From Desulfitobacterium chlororespirans DSM 11544 (GTDB lineage Bacteria > Bacillota > Desulfitobacteriia > Desulfitobacteriales > Desulfitobacteriaceae), in NCBI RefSeq assembly GCF_900143285.1, contig NZ_FRDN01000009.1, positions 248,001 to 312,000 on the forward strand: a stretch of 64,000 nt of DNA, written 5' to 3'. The notes below the pieces were generated by a model. The model worked only from the letters and a program-made list of their open reading frames with translations, ran no database searches and had not been told where the DNA came from. Each line of letters starts with the position of its first letter. Positions within the stretch are counted from its first letter, which is position 1. Of the stretch, positions 54,794 to 63,652 are shown piece by piece. The position numbers and the translations under genes are program-made.

Positions 54794-55552
54794 TCAGTCC
54801 AGTTCCTCTTCGTCAATTGAGTCTGCAAACTCAAAGTTAGCATAGACTCCCTGGGAATCATCGTGGTCTTCCAGAAGTTCCATCATACGGACCAGCTTTT
54901 TCGCCTGCTCCAGATCAGCGATCTCAATGGTATTTTGGGGAACTTGGTTAATCTTTGCTTCCTCGATGGCAATACCTTGATCGAGCAAAGCCTGCCGCAC
55001 TGCTTCCATATCAGCGGGAGCCGTATACACCACAAAACTCTCTTCATCCTGCTGCAAATCCTCTGCGCCGGCTTCGAGGACAAGCATCATCAGTTCATCT
55101 TCATCACATTTTAGATCTTCTTTAAGCATCATCAGTTGACCCTTTTCAGTGAACATCCAGTTTACACAGCCTGTTTCTCCCAGGTTTCCACCATGCTTGG
55201 AGAAGATATGGCGCACTTCACCGGCCGTACGATTGCGGTTATCGGTCATGATATCCACCATGATGGCTACTCCGCCCGGACCATAGCCTTCATACCGGAG
55301 TTCCTCATAGCTTTCTCCTTCGCCGCCGCCCACACCTTTTTGGATCGCTCTTTGAATATTATCGTTCGGCATATTAGCAGATTTAGCATTATCAATCGCA
55401 ATTTTCAAGCGGAAATTATTATTAGGGTCTCCACCGCCGGCCCTTGCAGCCACAATGAGCTCTCTGCCAAGCTTGGTAAAGATTTTTCCTTTTTGTGCAT
55501 CAGCTTTTGCTTTTTTATGTTTAATATTCGCCCATTTAGAATGTCCAGACAC
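54794..55552 (-). CDS. yebC: YebC/PmpR-family transcription regulator
   Basis: 252 residues, normal for the family. It starts at GTG 55552 ([15 protein letters not shown] follows), with AAAGGAGGAG upstream; about 49 further in-frame codons are unlikely to be translated. Typical segments are [20 protein letters not shown] and [14 protein letters not shown]. Recent studies link YebC2-type proteins to translation of proline stretches, while others act as regulators; both are possible. A promoter candidate lies just upstream. Confidence 0.95.
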   Translation of the reverse strand: MSGHSKWANIKHKKAKADAQKGKIFTKLGRELIVAARAGGGDPNNNFRLKIAIDNAKSANMPNDNIQRAIQKGVGGGEGESYEELRYEGYGPGGVAIMVDIMTDNRNRTAGEVRHIFSKHGGNLGETGCVNWMFTEKGQLMMLKEDLKCDEDELMMLVLEAGAEDLQQDEESFVVYTAPADMEAVRQALLDQGIAIEEAKINQVPQNTIEIADLEQAKKLVRMMELLEDHDDSQGVYANFEFADSIDEEELD

Positions 55553-55582
55553 AGTGACTCCTCCTTTGTTTAGTCCAAGGCT

Positions 55583-55612
55583 TATTGTACCATAGAGAAT
55601 TTTTGCCTGTAA
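55583..55612 (-). promoter_or_regulatory. Promoter candidate for yebC
   Basis: On the minus strand TTTACA (55612-55607) and TACAAT (55588-55583) are separated by 18 bases, about 30 bases ahead of the yebC start. It is a good housekeeping-type match. Confidence 0.65.
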
Positions 55613-55683
55613 AGCTATTTGAAGGGAATGAAAAATCTGCCGGCACCTCATACTAAAAACAAAAACAGAGAGGAGGTTTTGTT

Positions 55684-56184
55684 TTGTCACCCATACCACG
55701 CAAATATAAAAAACTTCTTGTCATCAGTATACCCGTCCTGGCAGTATTCGTCGGTTTTATAGCCTACATCTATGAGTACACTTCAACCACTCATTATTGC
55801 GGGACGACCTGTCACATTATGGAAGAGGCTTATGAAACGCAACTGCACAGCGTTCATCGAGAAGAACTTGTGGGGTGCGGCGACTGTCATCTTTATCATG
55901 GTCCTAATATAGCCTATTCCCTGATCTATAAGGGATATTCCGGAATGAAGGATGTTTATAAAAACACCTTTGCTCAACCGGTCGTCTTACATACTTCAGA
56001 ATGGAGCCAAGATGTCATTCAGAAGAACTGTCTACGCTGTCATCAAGATGTGGTAGCCAACATCCGGATCTCAGATGGTCCTCAGTGCTTTGATTGTCAT
56101 CGAAATACTCCTCACGGACAAGGGACTCAATCCTTTAGCATACAAACCATTTCCACACCACTTCACTCGATTGGAGGCTCATAA
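55684..56184 (+). CDS. nrfH: Cytochrome c nitrite reductase small subunit NrfH
   Basis: 166 residues: one N-terminal membrane anchor (about 10-30) and four haem sites: CGTTCH (39-44), CGDCH (65-69), CLRCH (116-120) and CFDCH (135-139). It carries menaquinol electrons to NrfA on the outer face of the membrane. The first haem site has three residues between the cysteines (CX3CH) rather than the usual two; the CHIM sequence keeps the Met seen after haem 1 in NrfH. The TTG at 55684 has GAGGAGG 7 bases upstream. It is followed at once by nrfA. Confidence 0.93.
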   Translation: MSPIPRKYKKLLVISIPVLAVFVGFIAYIYEYTSTTHYCGTTCHIMEEAYETQLHSVHREELVGCGDCHLYHGPNIAYSLIYKGYSGMKDVYKNTFAQPVVLHTSEWSQDVIQKNCLRCHQDVVANIRISDGPQCFDCHRNTPHGQGTQSFSIQTISTPLHSIGGS

Positions 56185-57570
56185 ATGCGTAAATCTTGGA
56201 AAAGCTTTTTACTTGTCTCATTGTTCTTAGCCGTTTCATCTGTGCTGGCCTTCGGCTGTGCTTCGCAAATTACTCCTTCGCCGCGGACCGCCGCCACTAT
56301 CCCGGAAGGAGCCCTTGATTCCGAGACCTGGGGAAAGGTCTATCCCGATCAATACGCCAGCCAAAACAAACAGAAGGAAATGACCAAGGGCAACTCCAAA
56401 TATGGAGGTTCATTACCGGAATCCCATCTTGAAAAATACCCCATCGAAAAAAGACTTTTTGCCGGTTATGGATTCTCGGAAGACTACAATGACGAGAGGG
56501 GTCATGTCTACGCCCTTGAGGATGTAACAACCACACTGCGGGTTAATGAAAAAACCATCAGCTCCTGTTGGAACTGCAAAAGCCCTCAGGTTCCCGGATC
56601 AATCGAGCAAATGGGGGATGACTTCTGGTCCACGCCCTTCTTGCAGCTCAAAGATCAAATCACTATGCCCATTGCCTGTGCGGATTGCCATGATCCTGAG
56701 ACCATGAATCTGCGCATTACCCGGGTTACCTTGCTCAATGCCCTCAAAGAACGCGGCATCGATCCCAACCAACTCAGCCGCCAGGAAATGCGTACAATGG
56801 TGTGTGCCCAGTGCCATGTGGAATACTATTTTGAACCTGAGACCAAAAGAGTGACCTATCCCTGGAAATATGGCCTCACCGCCAATGACGCGGAAAAATA
56901 CTACGAAGAGATCAATTTCAAAGATTGGAACCATGCCGAAACCGGAGCGCCTATGCTGAAAGCCCAGCATCCTGATTATGAGCTGTTTTCAACAGGAGTC
57001 CACGCCGCTAACGGAGTAGCTTGTGCCGACTGCCATATGCCCTACGTTAAAGAAGGAACATCCAAGATCTCCTCCCATCATCTGCAAAGCCCCCTCAACA
57101 GCATCAGTGAGTCATGCCAAACCTGTCATCGCCAAAGCGAGGAATACCTGAAAAATCAAGTCATAACCACTCAGGATAAAGTCTTTGCGACACGGACGGT
57201 TCTGGAAAACGCCCTGGCTGACGCCATGGATGCTATCAAGGCTGCCGATAAAAATGCCACTGCCAAAGCCGATGCCATGAGTAAAGCCCGGGATCTGCAC
57301 CGCAAAGCTCAGTGGCGCTGGGATTACATTGCCGCCGAAAACAGCATGGGCTTCCACAGTCCTAATGAAGCCCTGCGTGTGCTGGGTGAAGGAATCGACT
57401 TTGCCCGTCAGGCCCAGCTGCAGGCTAATCTGGCCGTTAGTACTGCTGCCGGTGGTGCGGCTAATCCCGATGCCGGTCAAACCCCGGGCGCAGGAACTGC
57501 CAATGAAGCCTCAGGCGGTGCTACACCGCTTCCAGACAATAAAAACAATGATAAGAAGCCCACAGATTAG
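56185..57570 (+). CDS. nrfA: Cytochrome c nitrite reductase catalytic subunit NrfA
   Basis: 461 residues; reduces nitrite to ammonia with six electrons. It has the lysine-ligated active-site haem CWNCK (128-132) plus CADCH (165-169), CAQCH (207-211), CADCH (280-284) and CQTCH (311-315), and the active-site Tyr in CHVEYYF. The N-terminal signal with LAFGCAS suggests lipoprotein anchoring, suiting a single-membrane cell. The C-terminus (about 405-461) is an Ala/Gly/Pro/Asn-rich tail of no known function. It starts one base after the nrfH stop. A 167-bp inverted-repeat element follows. Confidence 0.96.
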   Translation: MRKSWKSFLLVSLFLAVSSVLAFGCASQITPSPRTAATIPEGALDSETWGKVYPDQYASQNKQKEMTKGNSKYGGSLPESHLEKYPIEKRLFAGYGFSEDYNDERGHVYALEDVTTTLRVNEKTISSCWNCKSPQVPGSIEQMGDDFWSTPFLQLKDQITMPIACADCHDPETMNLRITRVTLLNALKERGIDPNQLSRQEMRTMVCAQCHVEYYFEPETKRVTYPWKYGLTANDAEKYYEEINFKDWNHAETGAPMLKAQHPDYELFSTGVHAANGVACADCHMPYVKEGTSKISSHHLQSPLNSISESCQTCHRQSEEYLKNQVITTQDKVFATRTVLENALADAMDAIKAADKNATAKADAMSKARDLHRKAQWRWDYIAAENSMGFHSPNEALRVLGEGIDFARQAQLQANLAVSTAAGGAANPDAGQTPGAGTANEASGGATPLPDNKNNDKKPTD

Positions 57571-57576
57571 GGTCAC

Positions 57577-57743
57577 GTAGCTTTACGCACAACGGACCTT
57601 CGGGCGTGATCTCAAGAAACCTTCCACCGGAAGGTTTCTTGATCGGAGACTCACGTACTCCATAGCTCCTGAGCTAGTCAACTCGCTTTGTTGACTTGAC
57701 CACCCCTCCGCTAAATCCGTTCCCTCTTGTGCGTAAAGCTACT
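57577..57743. repeat. 167-bp inverted-repeat element with perfect 16-bp ends
   Basis: GTAGCTTTACGCACAA (57577-57592) is the reverse complement of TTGTGCGTAAAGCTAC (57728-57743). Inside them AACGGA (57591-57596) pairs with TCCGTT (57717-57722). Two nested stems follow: TCAAGAAACCTTCC/GGAAGGTTTCTTGA (57612-57642) and AGTCAAC/GTTGACT (57676-57696). It holds no gene. It could be a miniature element, a REP/REPIN-like unit, or a large nrfHA terminator. Confidence 0.75.
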
Positions 57744-57781
57744 GCTTGCAGGTCTTTTTTGGGGGTCTTTTTCAAAGTACA

Positions 57782-57825
57782 ACAAAGGGAGGCCGCAACT
57801 GCTTAGTCAGCGGTCTCCCTTGTTA
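57782..57825 (-). terminator. Terminator after the DUF3842 gene
   Basis: AACAAAGGGAG.G.CCGC and GCGG.T.CTCCCT.TGTT pair around a loop of about 13 bases, just past the stop of the gene at 57834-58244. On the minus strand a weak T-run follows. Confidence 0.65.
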
Positions 57826-57833
57826 CTTCCTTT

Positions 57834-58244
57834 TTATTCCTTCACCCTTGCGGCCACCTCATCCACCAATTGCTCGACATGATGGGGCAAAGGCATACGG
57901 GTAACTCCTGTGAGCATTGTATTGCTTCTTTGGATAGGTATGAGAAGCTTCAGAGCCGGACTTGAGGATATTGCTCCGGCTATCCCTGGTGTAATCTCAC
58001 CCAGCAGACCATGAACTGTGGCAATAGCTAAAGAGCCTGCTATAATATCCACCCGATGGGCATTATAGCAGATGGCTGCTTCACCGGAAGCGCCTTCTGT
58101 AGCACCTGCTTTGAGCATAGCACCTGTGGCTAAAGCATTGGTTCCGAGGGCTAATATCTCCAGATCCGGCATGCGTTTACGCAATTGTTCCACGATATGC
58201 TTCCCCATTCCTCCGCCTTGTCCATCAATAACCGCAATTCTCAT
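57834..58244 (-). CDS. DUF3842 family protein
   Basis: 136 residues; starts MRIAVIDGQGGGMGKHIVEQL, a Rossmann-like glycine loop, and has ALGTNALATGAMLKAGATEG. It is the DUF3842 family, whose function is not established. The ATG at 58244 has GGAGG upstream; about 16 further in-frame codons are unlikely. It is the last gene of the hypF-hypC-hypD-hypE cluster, 87 bases past hypE. A link to hydrogenase maturation is inferred from position only. Confidence 0.85.
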   Translation of the reverse strand: MRIAVIDGQGGGMGKHIVEQLRKRMPDLEILALGTNALATGAMLKAGATEGASGEAAICYNAHRVDIIAGSLAIATVHGLLGEITPGIAGAISSSPALKLLIPIQRSNTMLTGVTRMPLPHHVEQLVDEVAARVKE

Positions 58245-58331
58245 CCCCAACCTCCAACATTTCTTTGTTATGTCAATATTCTCTTTCCTCAAGGCGCGAT
58301 TTCCCTGAAAAATGGTACCTGTCCCCTTGAT

Positions 58332-59324
58332 TCAGCAAATCCTTGGCAGGTGCTCACCTTCAAGCATTCCTACGATTCGTTTTCCTCCCAGGGGAGTCTC
58401 CAGCAGGACAAGTCCCGGATCGGCTTCTTCAACCCTGCCGATAACTGCGGCCTCTTTGCCAAGGGGATGAGCTCTCATCTGAGTTAAGACCCTTTCCGCG
58501 GCTTCCGGTGAAACGATCACCAGAACTTTCCCCTCATTGGCAAGGTAGAGAGGATCCAATCCCAGCATTCCACAAGCTCCGGCAACTCCAGGGTTGAGGG
58601 GCAGCTTTTCTTCTTCAAGAAGGATGCTGACCTGGGCCTGACGGGCCAGCTCATTCAAAGTTGTACCGACACCGCCCCGGGTAGGGTCACGCATGCAATG
58701 CACTCCCGGCATATAAAAGCTATCGATAAGATGATTTAAAGGTGCACAATCACTGATGACAGGGGTCTCAAATTCCAGCCCCTCCCGATCGGCAAGAATG
58801 GAAATCCCATGATCGCCAAGGGTACCGCTGATCAGGACATAATCCCCCGGTTTGATACAGTGAGGTCCTACCAACCGCTCTTGAACACTCCCTATCCCCG
58901 TGGTATTGATGAAAATTTTATCCGCACTGCCCCGCTCTACGACCTTAGTATCCCCGCAGACAATGGCTACACCGGCCTGACGGGATGTCACGGCAATGCT
59001 CATGACAATTCTTTCGAGATCGTCGATCGGAAATCCTTCTTCCAGGATCACTGCCAGGGAAAGGTAGCGGGGCTGAGCCCCCGCTACGGCCAAGTCATTG
59101 ATGGTGCCGCAAACAGCTAACTTACCAATATCTCCCCCCCGAAAAAAAATCGGTGAAACCACAAATGAATCCGTGGTTATAGCCAGTTTTTCACTTCCGG
59201 GCAGGCAGGTGGCATCATTCATCTGATTAAGGAAATCATTGCTCAGATGTCTTTGAAAAATCTCCTGAACCAATTGATGGCTTAAACGTCCCCCGCTGCC
59301 ATGAGCCATAATAATTCGCTCCAT
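58332..59324 (-). CDS. hypE: Hydrogenase maturation protein HypE
   Basis: 330 residues; dehydrates the carbamoyl group on its own C-terminal cysteine to a thiocyanate for the active-site CN ligands. The C-terminus ends HLPRIC with the essential Cys last. The N-terminal part has AHGSGGRLSHQLVQEI and the ATP-binding core has VCGDTKVVERG. It is directly followed by (and abuts) hypD on the minus strand. Confidence 0.96.
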   Translation of the reverse strand: MERIIMAHGSGGRLSHQLVQEIFQRHLSNDFLNQMNDATCLPGSEKLAITTDSFVVSPIFFRGGDIGKLAVCGTINDLAVAGAQPRYLSLAVILEEGFPIDDLERIVMSIAVTSRQAGVAIVCGDTKVVERGSADKIFINTTGIGSVQERLVGPHCIKPGDYVLISGTLGDHGISILADREGLEFETPVISDCAPLNHLIDSFYMPGVHCMRDPTRGGVGTTLNELARQAQVSILLEEEKLPLNPGVAGACGMLGLDPLYLANEGKVLVIVSPEAAERVLTQMRAHPLGKEAAVIGRVEEADPGLVLLETPLGGKRIVGMLEGEHLPRIC

Positions 59325-60428
59325 TTATATCCCACTCCTTTGCGCATACCGGTAATAAGCTGCACAAGACCCTTCTGAGGAAACCATGCAAGGCCCTACA
59401 GGAGACAAGGGGGTACACTTACGGGCAAATAATGGACACTCGGGTGGAGTAATCTGCCCCTTAAGAACGTTCCCACAGCGGCAGCCGGGGATTTCCACAG
59501 TCTCAAACTCCGGGAGCGCAAATTTTTTCGCCGCATCCCAATCCGCATATTCCTTACGCAGTCCCAGCCCTCCCAGAGGAATGATACCGAGTCCCCGAAA
59601 TGCTGCATCAACCGGTTCAAAGATCTTATGGATCAGAGCCTGAGCTACCCGATTGCCTTCCGGTTTCACTATCTTATCATACTGTATTTCTATCTCCGCG
59701 CGACCTTGGTCTCTTTGCCGGAGGAGCATGACCAACCCCTCCAGAATATCCAGAGCTTCAAAACCAGTAACCACTCCAGGCATGCCATAGTCCTCAGCCA
59801 TGAAGGCCAAGGCTTCGCTGCCAATAATAGCGCAGGCATGACCGGGATCCAGGAACCCATCCACTTCTGTCTCCGGATCCTCTGCTAAGGCACGCAGCAC
59901 AGGGGGCACAAGCTTATGCATAGATAAAATACTGTAATTCCTGATATCTTCCTTTTGAGCCTGTTCAATGCTTACACACACCGTGGGAACCGTGGTCTCA
60001 AAGCCCACGCCGAGAAAGACCACTTCTTTGCCAGGGTTCTTCCGGGCCAGGTCCAAGGCGTCCAGTGTAGAGTAGACAATGCGGATATCCGCACCTTCGC
60101 CACGCAGCATCTGCAGACTCTTTTGCGAGCCGGGCACCCGAATCATATCGCCAAAGGTTGCGGTAATGACATGAGGCTGAGCCGCCAGATAGAGAAACTG
60201 ATCAATATCGCTGCTGTCTGTAACACATACAGGACACCCCGGCCCGGAGACCAAGCGAATCTGAGCCGGCAGCAAATCCCGCAAGGCATTCTTGGCAATG
60301 GCCACAGTATGGGTTCCACATACTTCCATAACCGTATAGGGGACTGCGGCCAATTCCCTAATTTCTTTTAGATAGCCTGCCGCCACTTCTTTGACAGATT
60401 GCTTTGAATTATAATTATTCACGTGCAT
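59325..60428 (-). CDS. hypD: Hydrogenase maturation protein HypD
   Basis: 367 residues; with HypC it holds the Fe(CN)2CO unit. It has the iron-binding CGTHT (about 41-45), GPGCPVCVT, and the C-terminal [4Fe-4S] cysteines CRCGNVLKG, CPLF and CxxLSPVGPC. The ATG at 60428 lies 14 bases inside the hypC coding region. It adjoins hypE. Confidence 0.96.
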   Translation of the reverse strand: MHVNNYNSKQSVKEVAAGYLKEIRELAAVPYTVMEVCGTHTVAIAKNALRDLLPAQIRLVSGPGCPVCVTDSSDIDQFLYLAAQPHVITATFGDMIRVPGSQKSLQMLRGEGADIRIVYSTLDALDLARKNPGKEVVFLGVGFETTVPTVCVSIEQAQKEDIRNYSILSMHKLVPPVLRALAEDPETEVDGFLDPGHACAIIGSEALAFMAEDYGMPGVVTGFEALDILEGLVMLLRQRDQGRAEIEIQYDKIVKPEGNRVAQALIHKIFEPVDAAFRGLGIIPLGGLGLRKEYADWDAAKKFALPEFETVEIPGCRCGNVLKGQITPPECPLFARKCTPLSPVGPCMVSSEGSCAAYYRYAQRSGI

Positions 60429-60636
60429 TCGCTTCCTCTATCAGTAATTCTTCTGTCTCTTTAGCATACTGAGGGTCAACGATTTCAATAGCAAACCCGG
60501 CGTGAACCAAAACATAATCCCCCACCTGCACATCTGGTACCAAATGGGTTCCGACAATACGTTCGTTGCCCATCATATCAACTTTGGCCATCATTTCATC
60601 CACGGATACCACCCGGGCAGGAATAGCTATACACAT
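60415..60636 (-). CDS. hypC: Hydrogenase maturation chaperone HypC
   Basis: 73 residues; MCIAIPARVVSVDEM with Cys2, the conserved iron-carrying residue. A small OB-like fold (VGDYVLVHAGFAIEIV). The ATG at 60636 overlaps the hypF stop (TAATG), and its end overlaps the hypD start, so the cluster is translationally coupled. Confidence 0.95.
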   Translation of the reverse strand: MCIAIPARVVSVDEMMAKVDMMGNERIVGTHLVPDVQVGDYVLVHAGFAIEIVDPQYAKETEELLIEEANARE

Positions 60637-62948
60637 TATGAGCACCTCTCATTTCCTATCAATATTTGACCTAAGGCTAATCCCCCATCACCCGGCGGCA
60701 GCTCCTTGGCACGGATGACTTGGATCCCGAAGGCTTTGCATAGTACCAATACCTTTTCCGTTAAAAGTTTATTCTGAAAAACCCCACCTGTCAGAACAAG
60801 GGGACCTTCACCAACCTGAAGCTTAAGCACCGTCCGAACAATCCCGTGAGCCAGAGAATCGTGAAAATGATAAGCTATAAAACCTGGCTCTTTCCCGTCA
60901 AGTACATCCTGAATAATACCCCAATAGAGTTCCTTCACCTTTAAGATTAAGCATTCCCCATCCTCAGCCCATTCTATAAGGTAGCGTGGCTCAAGGTCAT
61001 CAATCTTTGGGGAGATTTTGCTATATGAAAGCTCATCTTCACTGTTTTTGCAGAACCACTGTGCAGCCTTGCTCTCTAATTCAATAGCGGCCTGCCCTTC
61101 ATAGGTAACGCTTGTACAGATACCCAGCAAAGCGCTCACAGCATCGAATAGCCTGCCTCCACTGGATGTCTCAAAGATCTGAAGCCTTTTCTCCAGCTGT
61201 TGATCGAGGATCTTCTGTTCAGCCGCAGCAAGCCTTTCCCATAATCTTTCCGTCATCAGCCACTCCTGCTCAGAGAGCAGGGTTTTTCCATAGGCATAGG
61301 CAATCCGCAAGGGATGTTTGGCTCCGGCATCTCCTCCAGGTAAGGGCAGATATTCCAAATGAGCCAAACGCCGGTATCCTTCAGCATTTCCCTTCAAAAA
61401 CTCAAATCCCCAGATTCGCCGATCTTCACCCCAGCCTGTCCCGTCACACACCACACCTAAGGCAGGGGCTGTGATGCCATGCTCTCCCAAGACACTCACT
61501 AAATGGGCGTGATGGTGCTGCACTTTTATTTTCTGTGGCCAGGAGCCTGCCAAAGCAAACTGTGTGGTCTGGAAATCGGGGTGGGCATCATAGGCTACCA
61601 CCTCAGGCACAATTTGCACTACTTTTTGGAAGGAAGCCAGCTCCTGACGAAAACGCTGAAAATTCTCGTACCCTTCCATATCTCCGATATATTGGCTGGT
61701 AAAGGCTCTGTCTTTGGCTCCCAGGCAAAAGGCATTTTTTAATTCTCCGCCTACCCCTAAGATTGAAGCCTTGAAATCCTGAGGACATTTCTGAGGGAGC
61801 GGAACATAACCGCGGGCCCGCCGGTGCAAGACGGCCTCATCTCCAATGACTTGAACCACAGAATCATCACAGGGATGAAAAATATCCCGATTATGAAGGA
61901 GAAAATAGTCGGCGATCCCTTTAAGCTCCCGGACAGCCTCTTCATTAGTATAAATCAAGGGACGCCCACTGAGATTCCCACTGGTCATCACCAAAAAATC
62001 AAAGGCTCCATCGAAAAGCAGGGCATGGAGAGGAGTATAAGGGAGCATCACTCCCAAGGTATGAAGCCCTGGGGCCAATTCATCAGGAAAATAATTCCCG
62101 CTTTCCTTTTTTCTTTCTAAGACAACGATAGGAGCTGCTGAGCTCTTTAACAGCTCTTCCTCTATTAAAGAGACTTTAAGATATCTGCCAATGACCTCAA
62201 GATTGCGGGCCATTAAAGCAAAAGGCTTAGCTCCTCTTTCTTTGCGCTGACGCAAGCGTTGAACAGCTGTCGGATTTCCTGCATCACAGACTAAATGAAA
62301 TCCGCCTAACCCTTTGATAGCTATAATTTCTCCCCGGGCTATCTGTTCAATGCCCAGACCTGTGCAGATATCACCTTGAGCATTCAAAAGCTGAACCGCA
62401 GGACCGCATTGGGAACAGGCTACAGGCTGTGCATGAAAGCGGCGGTTCAGGGGCTCTTCGTATTCCTGAGCGCAGACAGGGCACATGGGAAAGGCTTGCA
62501 TCGTCGTCTGGGCCCGGTCATAGGGTACATCTTGAATAATTGTGTAACGGGGTCCGCAATTAGTGCAGTTGATAAAAGGATATCGATAACGCAAATCCTT
62601 TGCATCCCTGAGCTCAGCCAGACAGTCTCCACAGGTAGCTATATCCGGAGAAATGAGCACATCGGCTTGCCCTTCCTCCTGGCTTTGCAGGATTGCAAAG
62701 TCTGCATAATTACCAAAGGCCACTTCACGGTATTCTTCATGAGTAATCTTGGCTAAAGGGGGCACTTCTTGAAGCAAACGCCTATAGAAAACCGGAACGT
62801 GTGAACCTTCAGCATGAATATAAACTCCATGACTGGAATTGTTCACCCACCCTTTAATTCCCATTTCATGAGCTAAACGATAGACATAGGGTCTAAAGCC
62901 TACACCTTGAACGATGCCATTGAGATGTATAAAATAAGCTGTCGTCAT
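60636..62948 (-). CDS. hypF: Carbamoyltransferase HypF
   Basis: 770 residues; makes the carbamoyl group for HypE from carbamoyl phosphate. It has an acylphosphatase domain (about 1-90, GIVQGVGFRPYVYRLA), a zinc-finger region (about 105-185, CGDC, CTNCGPRYT, CPVC, CSQC), a YrdC-like domain (about 200-380), and a Kae1-like domain (about 420-770; HHHAHLVSVL, VCDGTGWGED). Full length. A promoter candidate lies just upstream. It heads the cluster. Confidence 0.96.
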   Translation of the reverse strand: MTTAYFIHLNGIVQGVGFRPYVYRLAHEMGIKGWVNNSSHGVYIHAEGSHVPVFYRRLLQEVPPLAKITHEEYREVAFGNYADFAILQSQEEGQADVLISPDIATCGDCLAELRDAKDLRYRYPFINCTNCGPRYTIIQDVPYDRAQTTMQAFPMCPVCAQEYEEPLNRRFHAQPVACSQCGPAVQLLNAQGDICTGLGIEQIARGEIIAIKGLGGFHLVCDAGNPTAVQRLRQRKERGAKPFALMARNLEVIGRYLKVSLIEEELLKSSAAPIVVLERKKESGNYFPDELAPGLHTLGVMLPYTPLHALLFDGAFDFLVMTSGNLSGRPLIYTNEEAVRELKGIADYFLLHNRDIFHPCDDSVVQVIGDEAVLHRRARGYVPLPQKCPQDFKASILGVGGELKNAFCLGAKDRAFTSQYIGDMEGYENFQRFRQELASFQKVVQIVPEVVAYDAHPDFQTTQFALAGSWPQKIKVQHHHAHLVSVLGEHGITAPALGVVCDGTGWGEDRRIWGFEFLKGNAEGYRRLAHLEYLPLPGGDAGAKHPLRIAYAYGKTLLSEQEWLMTERLWERLAAAEQKILDQQLEKRLQIFETSSGGRLFDAVSALLGICTSVTYEGQAAIELESKAAQWFCKNSEDELSYSKISPKIDDLEPRYLIEWAEDGECLILKVKELYWGIIQDVLDGKEPGFIAYHFHDSLAHGIVRTVLKLQVGEGPLVLTGGVFQNKLLTEKVLVLCKAFGIQVIRAKELPPGDGGLALGQILIGNERCS

Positions 62949-62988
62949 AAATTTACCCGCTTTCTGCCCTGCCTAATCATGTAAATAC

Positions 62989-63018
62989 ATTCTACACTCG
63001 AATGAGGTATTAAGTAAA
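62989..63018 (-). promoter_or_regulatory. Promoter candidate for hypF-hypC-hypD-hypE
   Basis: On the minus strand TTTACT (63018-63013) and TAGAAT (62994-62989) are 18 bases apart, about 40 bases before the hypF start. Confidence 0.45.
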
Positions 63019-63170
63019 TAATTTTAATATTCGGAAATTTTAAAAAGGGCTAGCCAAGGATTGCGAAATGGGTTACAATCTAATTGTGAAATGCACATCA
63101 ATCTAATTTTGTGTGGTACATTAGTTACCTTCTCATTTCACTCCTCCTCAATCTAACCCCTCTGCTCTAT

Positions 63171-63200
63171 GCCCAGCAAACGCGTTGGGCTCTTTTTTTG
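63171..63200 (+). terminator. Plus-strand terminator with no gene before it
   Basis: GCCCA (63171-63175), GCAAACGCGT, TGGGC (63186-63190), then TCTTTTTTTG. No clear gene ends here, so a short RNA upstream (63075-63170) is possible. It is 85 bases before the SASP start. Confidence 0.55.
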
Positions 63201-63285
63201 TTATGTATAGAATTCTTCAATTTGGTTACTTTAATAATGACCCTTGAGAATTTCCCAATGTTCTATAAAAAAGGAGGCAGGTCAC

Positions 63286-63504
63286 ATGAGCAATAAAACG
63301 CCAATGGTTCCTGAATCCGAAAAACGATTAGATCAGCTTAAATGGGAGGTTGCTGAGGAACTCCATTTAGACGACGACATCCAGGAGAGAGGCTTTGAAA
63401 ATATGACCACCCGGGAAGTCGGACAAATCGGCGGCAACATGGTCAAAAAAATGGTGGCATTTGCCGAAGATCAGATGGGTAAAGGGGCCGACATTAAGGA
63501 TTAA
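63286..63504 (+). CDS. Alpha/beta-type small acid-soluble spore protein
   Basis: 72 residues. The DNA-binding segments are present: LDQLKWEVAEEL near residue 15 and MTTREVGQIGGNMVKKMVAF near 40-60, with a Glu-rich GPR protease-site region around EVAEE. The ATG at 63286 has AAGGAGG 8 bases upstream. Such proteins coat DNA in spores and protect against UV, which is why SP lyase is needed. It is divergent from hypF. Confidence 0.9.
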   Translation: MSNKTPMVPESEKRLDQLKWEVAEELHLDDDIQERGFENMTTREVGQIGGNMVKKMVAFAEDQMGKGADIKD

Positions 63505-63590
63505 TGACGAATTAAATATTGGAAGGAAAGCATGACGGCCATCATGCTCCCCTTGCAAATGAGGTGACTCTTTTGGAGAGCACTTACAAG

Positions 63591-63622
63591 GAAAAGAAGC
63601 GAGTTGTCACTCGCTTCTTTTC
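63591..63622. terminator. Bidirectional terminator between SASP and acyl-CoA synthetase genes
   Basis: GAAAAGAAGCGAGT (63591-63604), TGTC, ACTCGCTTCTTTTC (63609-63622): a perfect 14-bp stem with A/T-rich ends on both sides. Confidence 0.85.
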
Positions 63623-63652
63623 CTTAATCCTATCAAAATTTCACAGGGCACT

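Noticed and set aside
63111-63296. 61-codon plus-strand frame starting at GTG, hydrophobic
   Set aside because: It runs through a hairpin with a T7 tract and into the ribosome site and start of the SASP gene, and has no ribosome site of its own.
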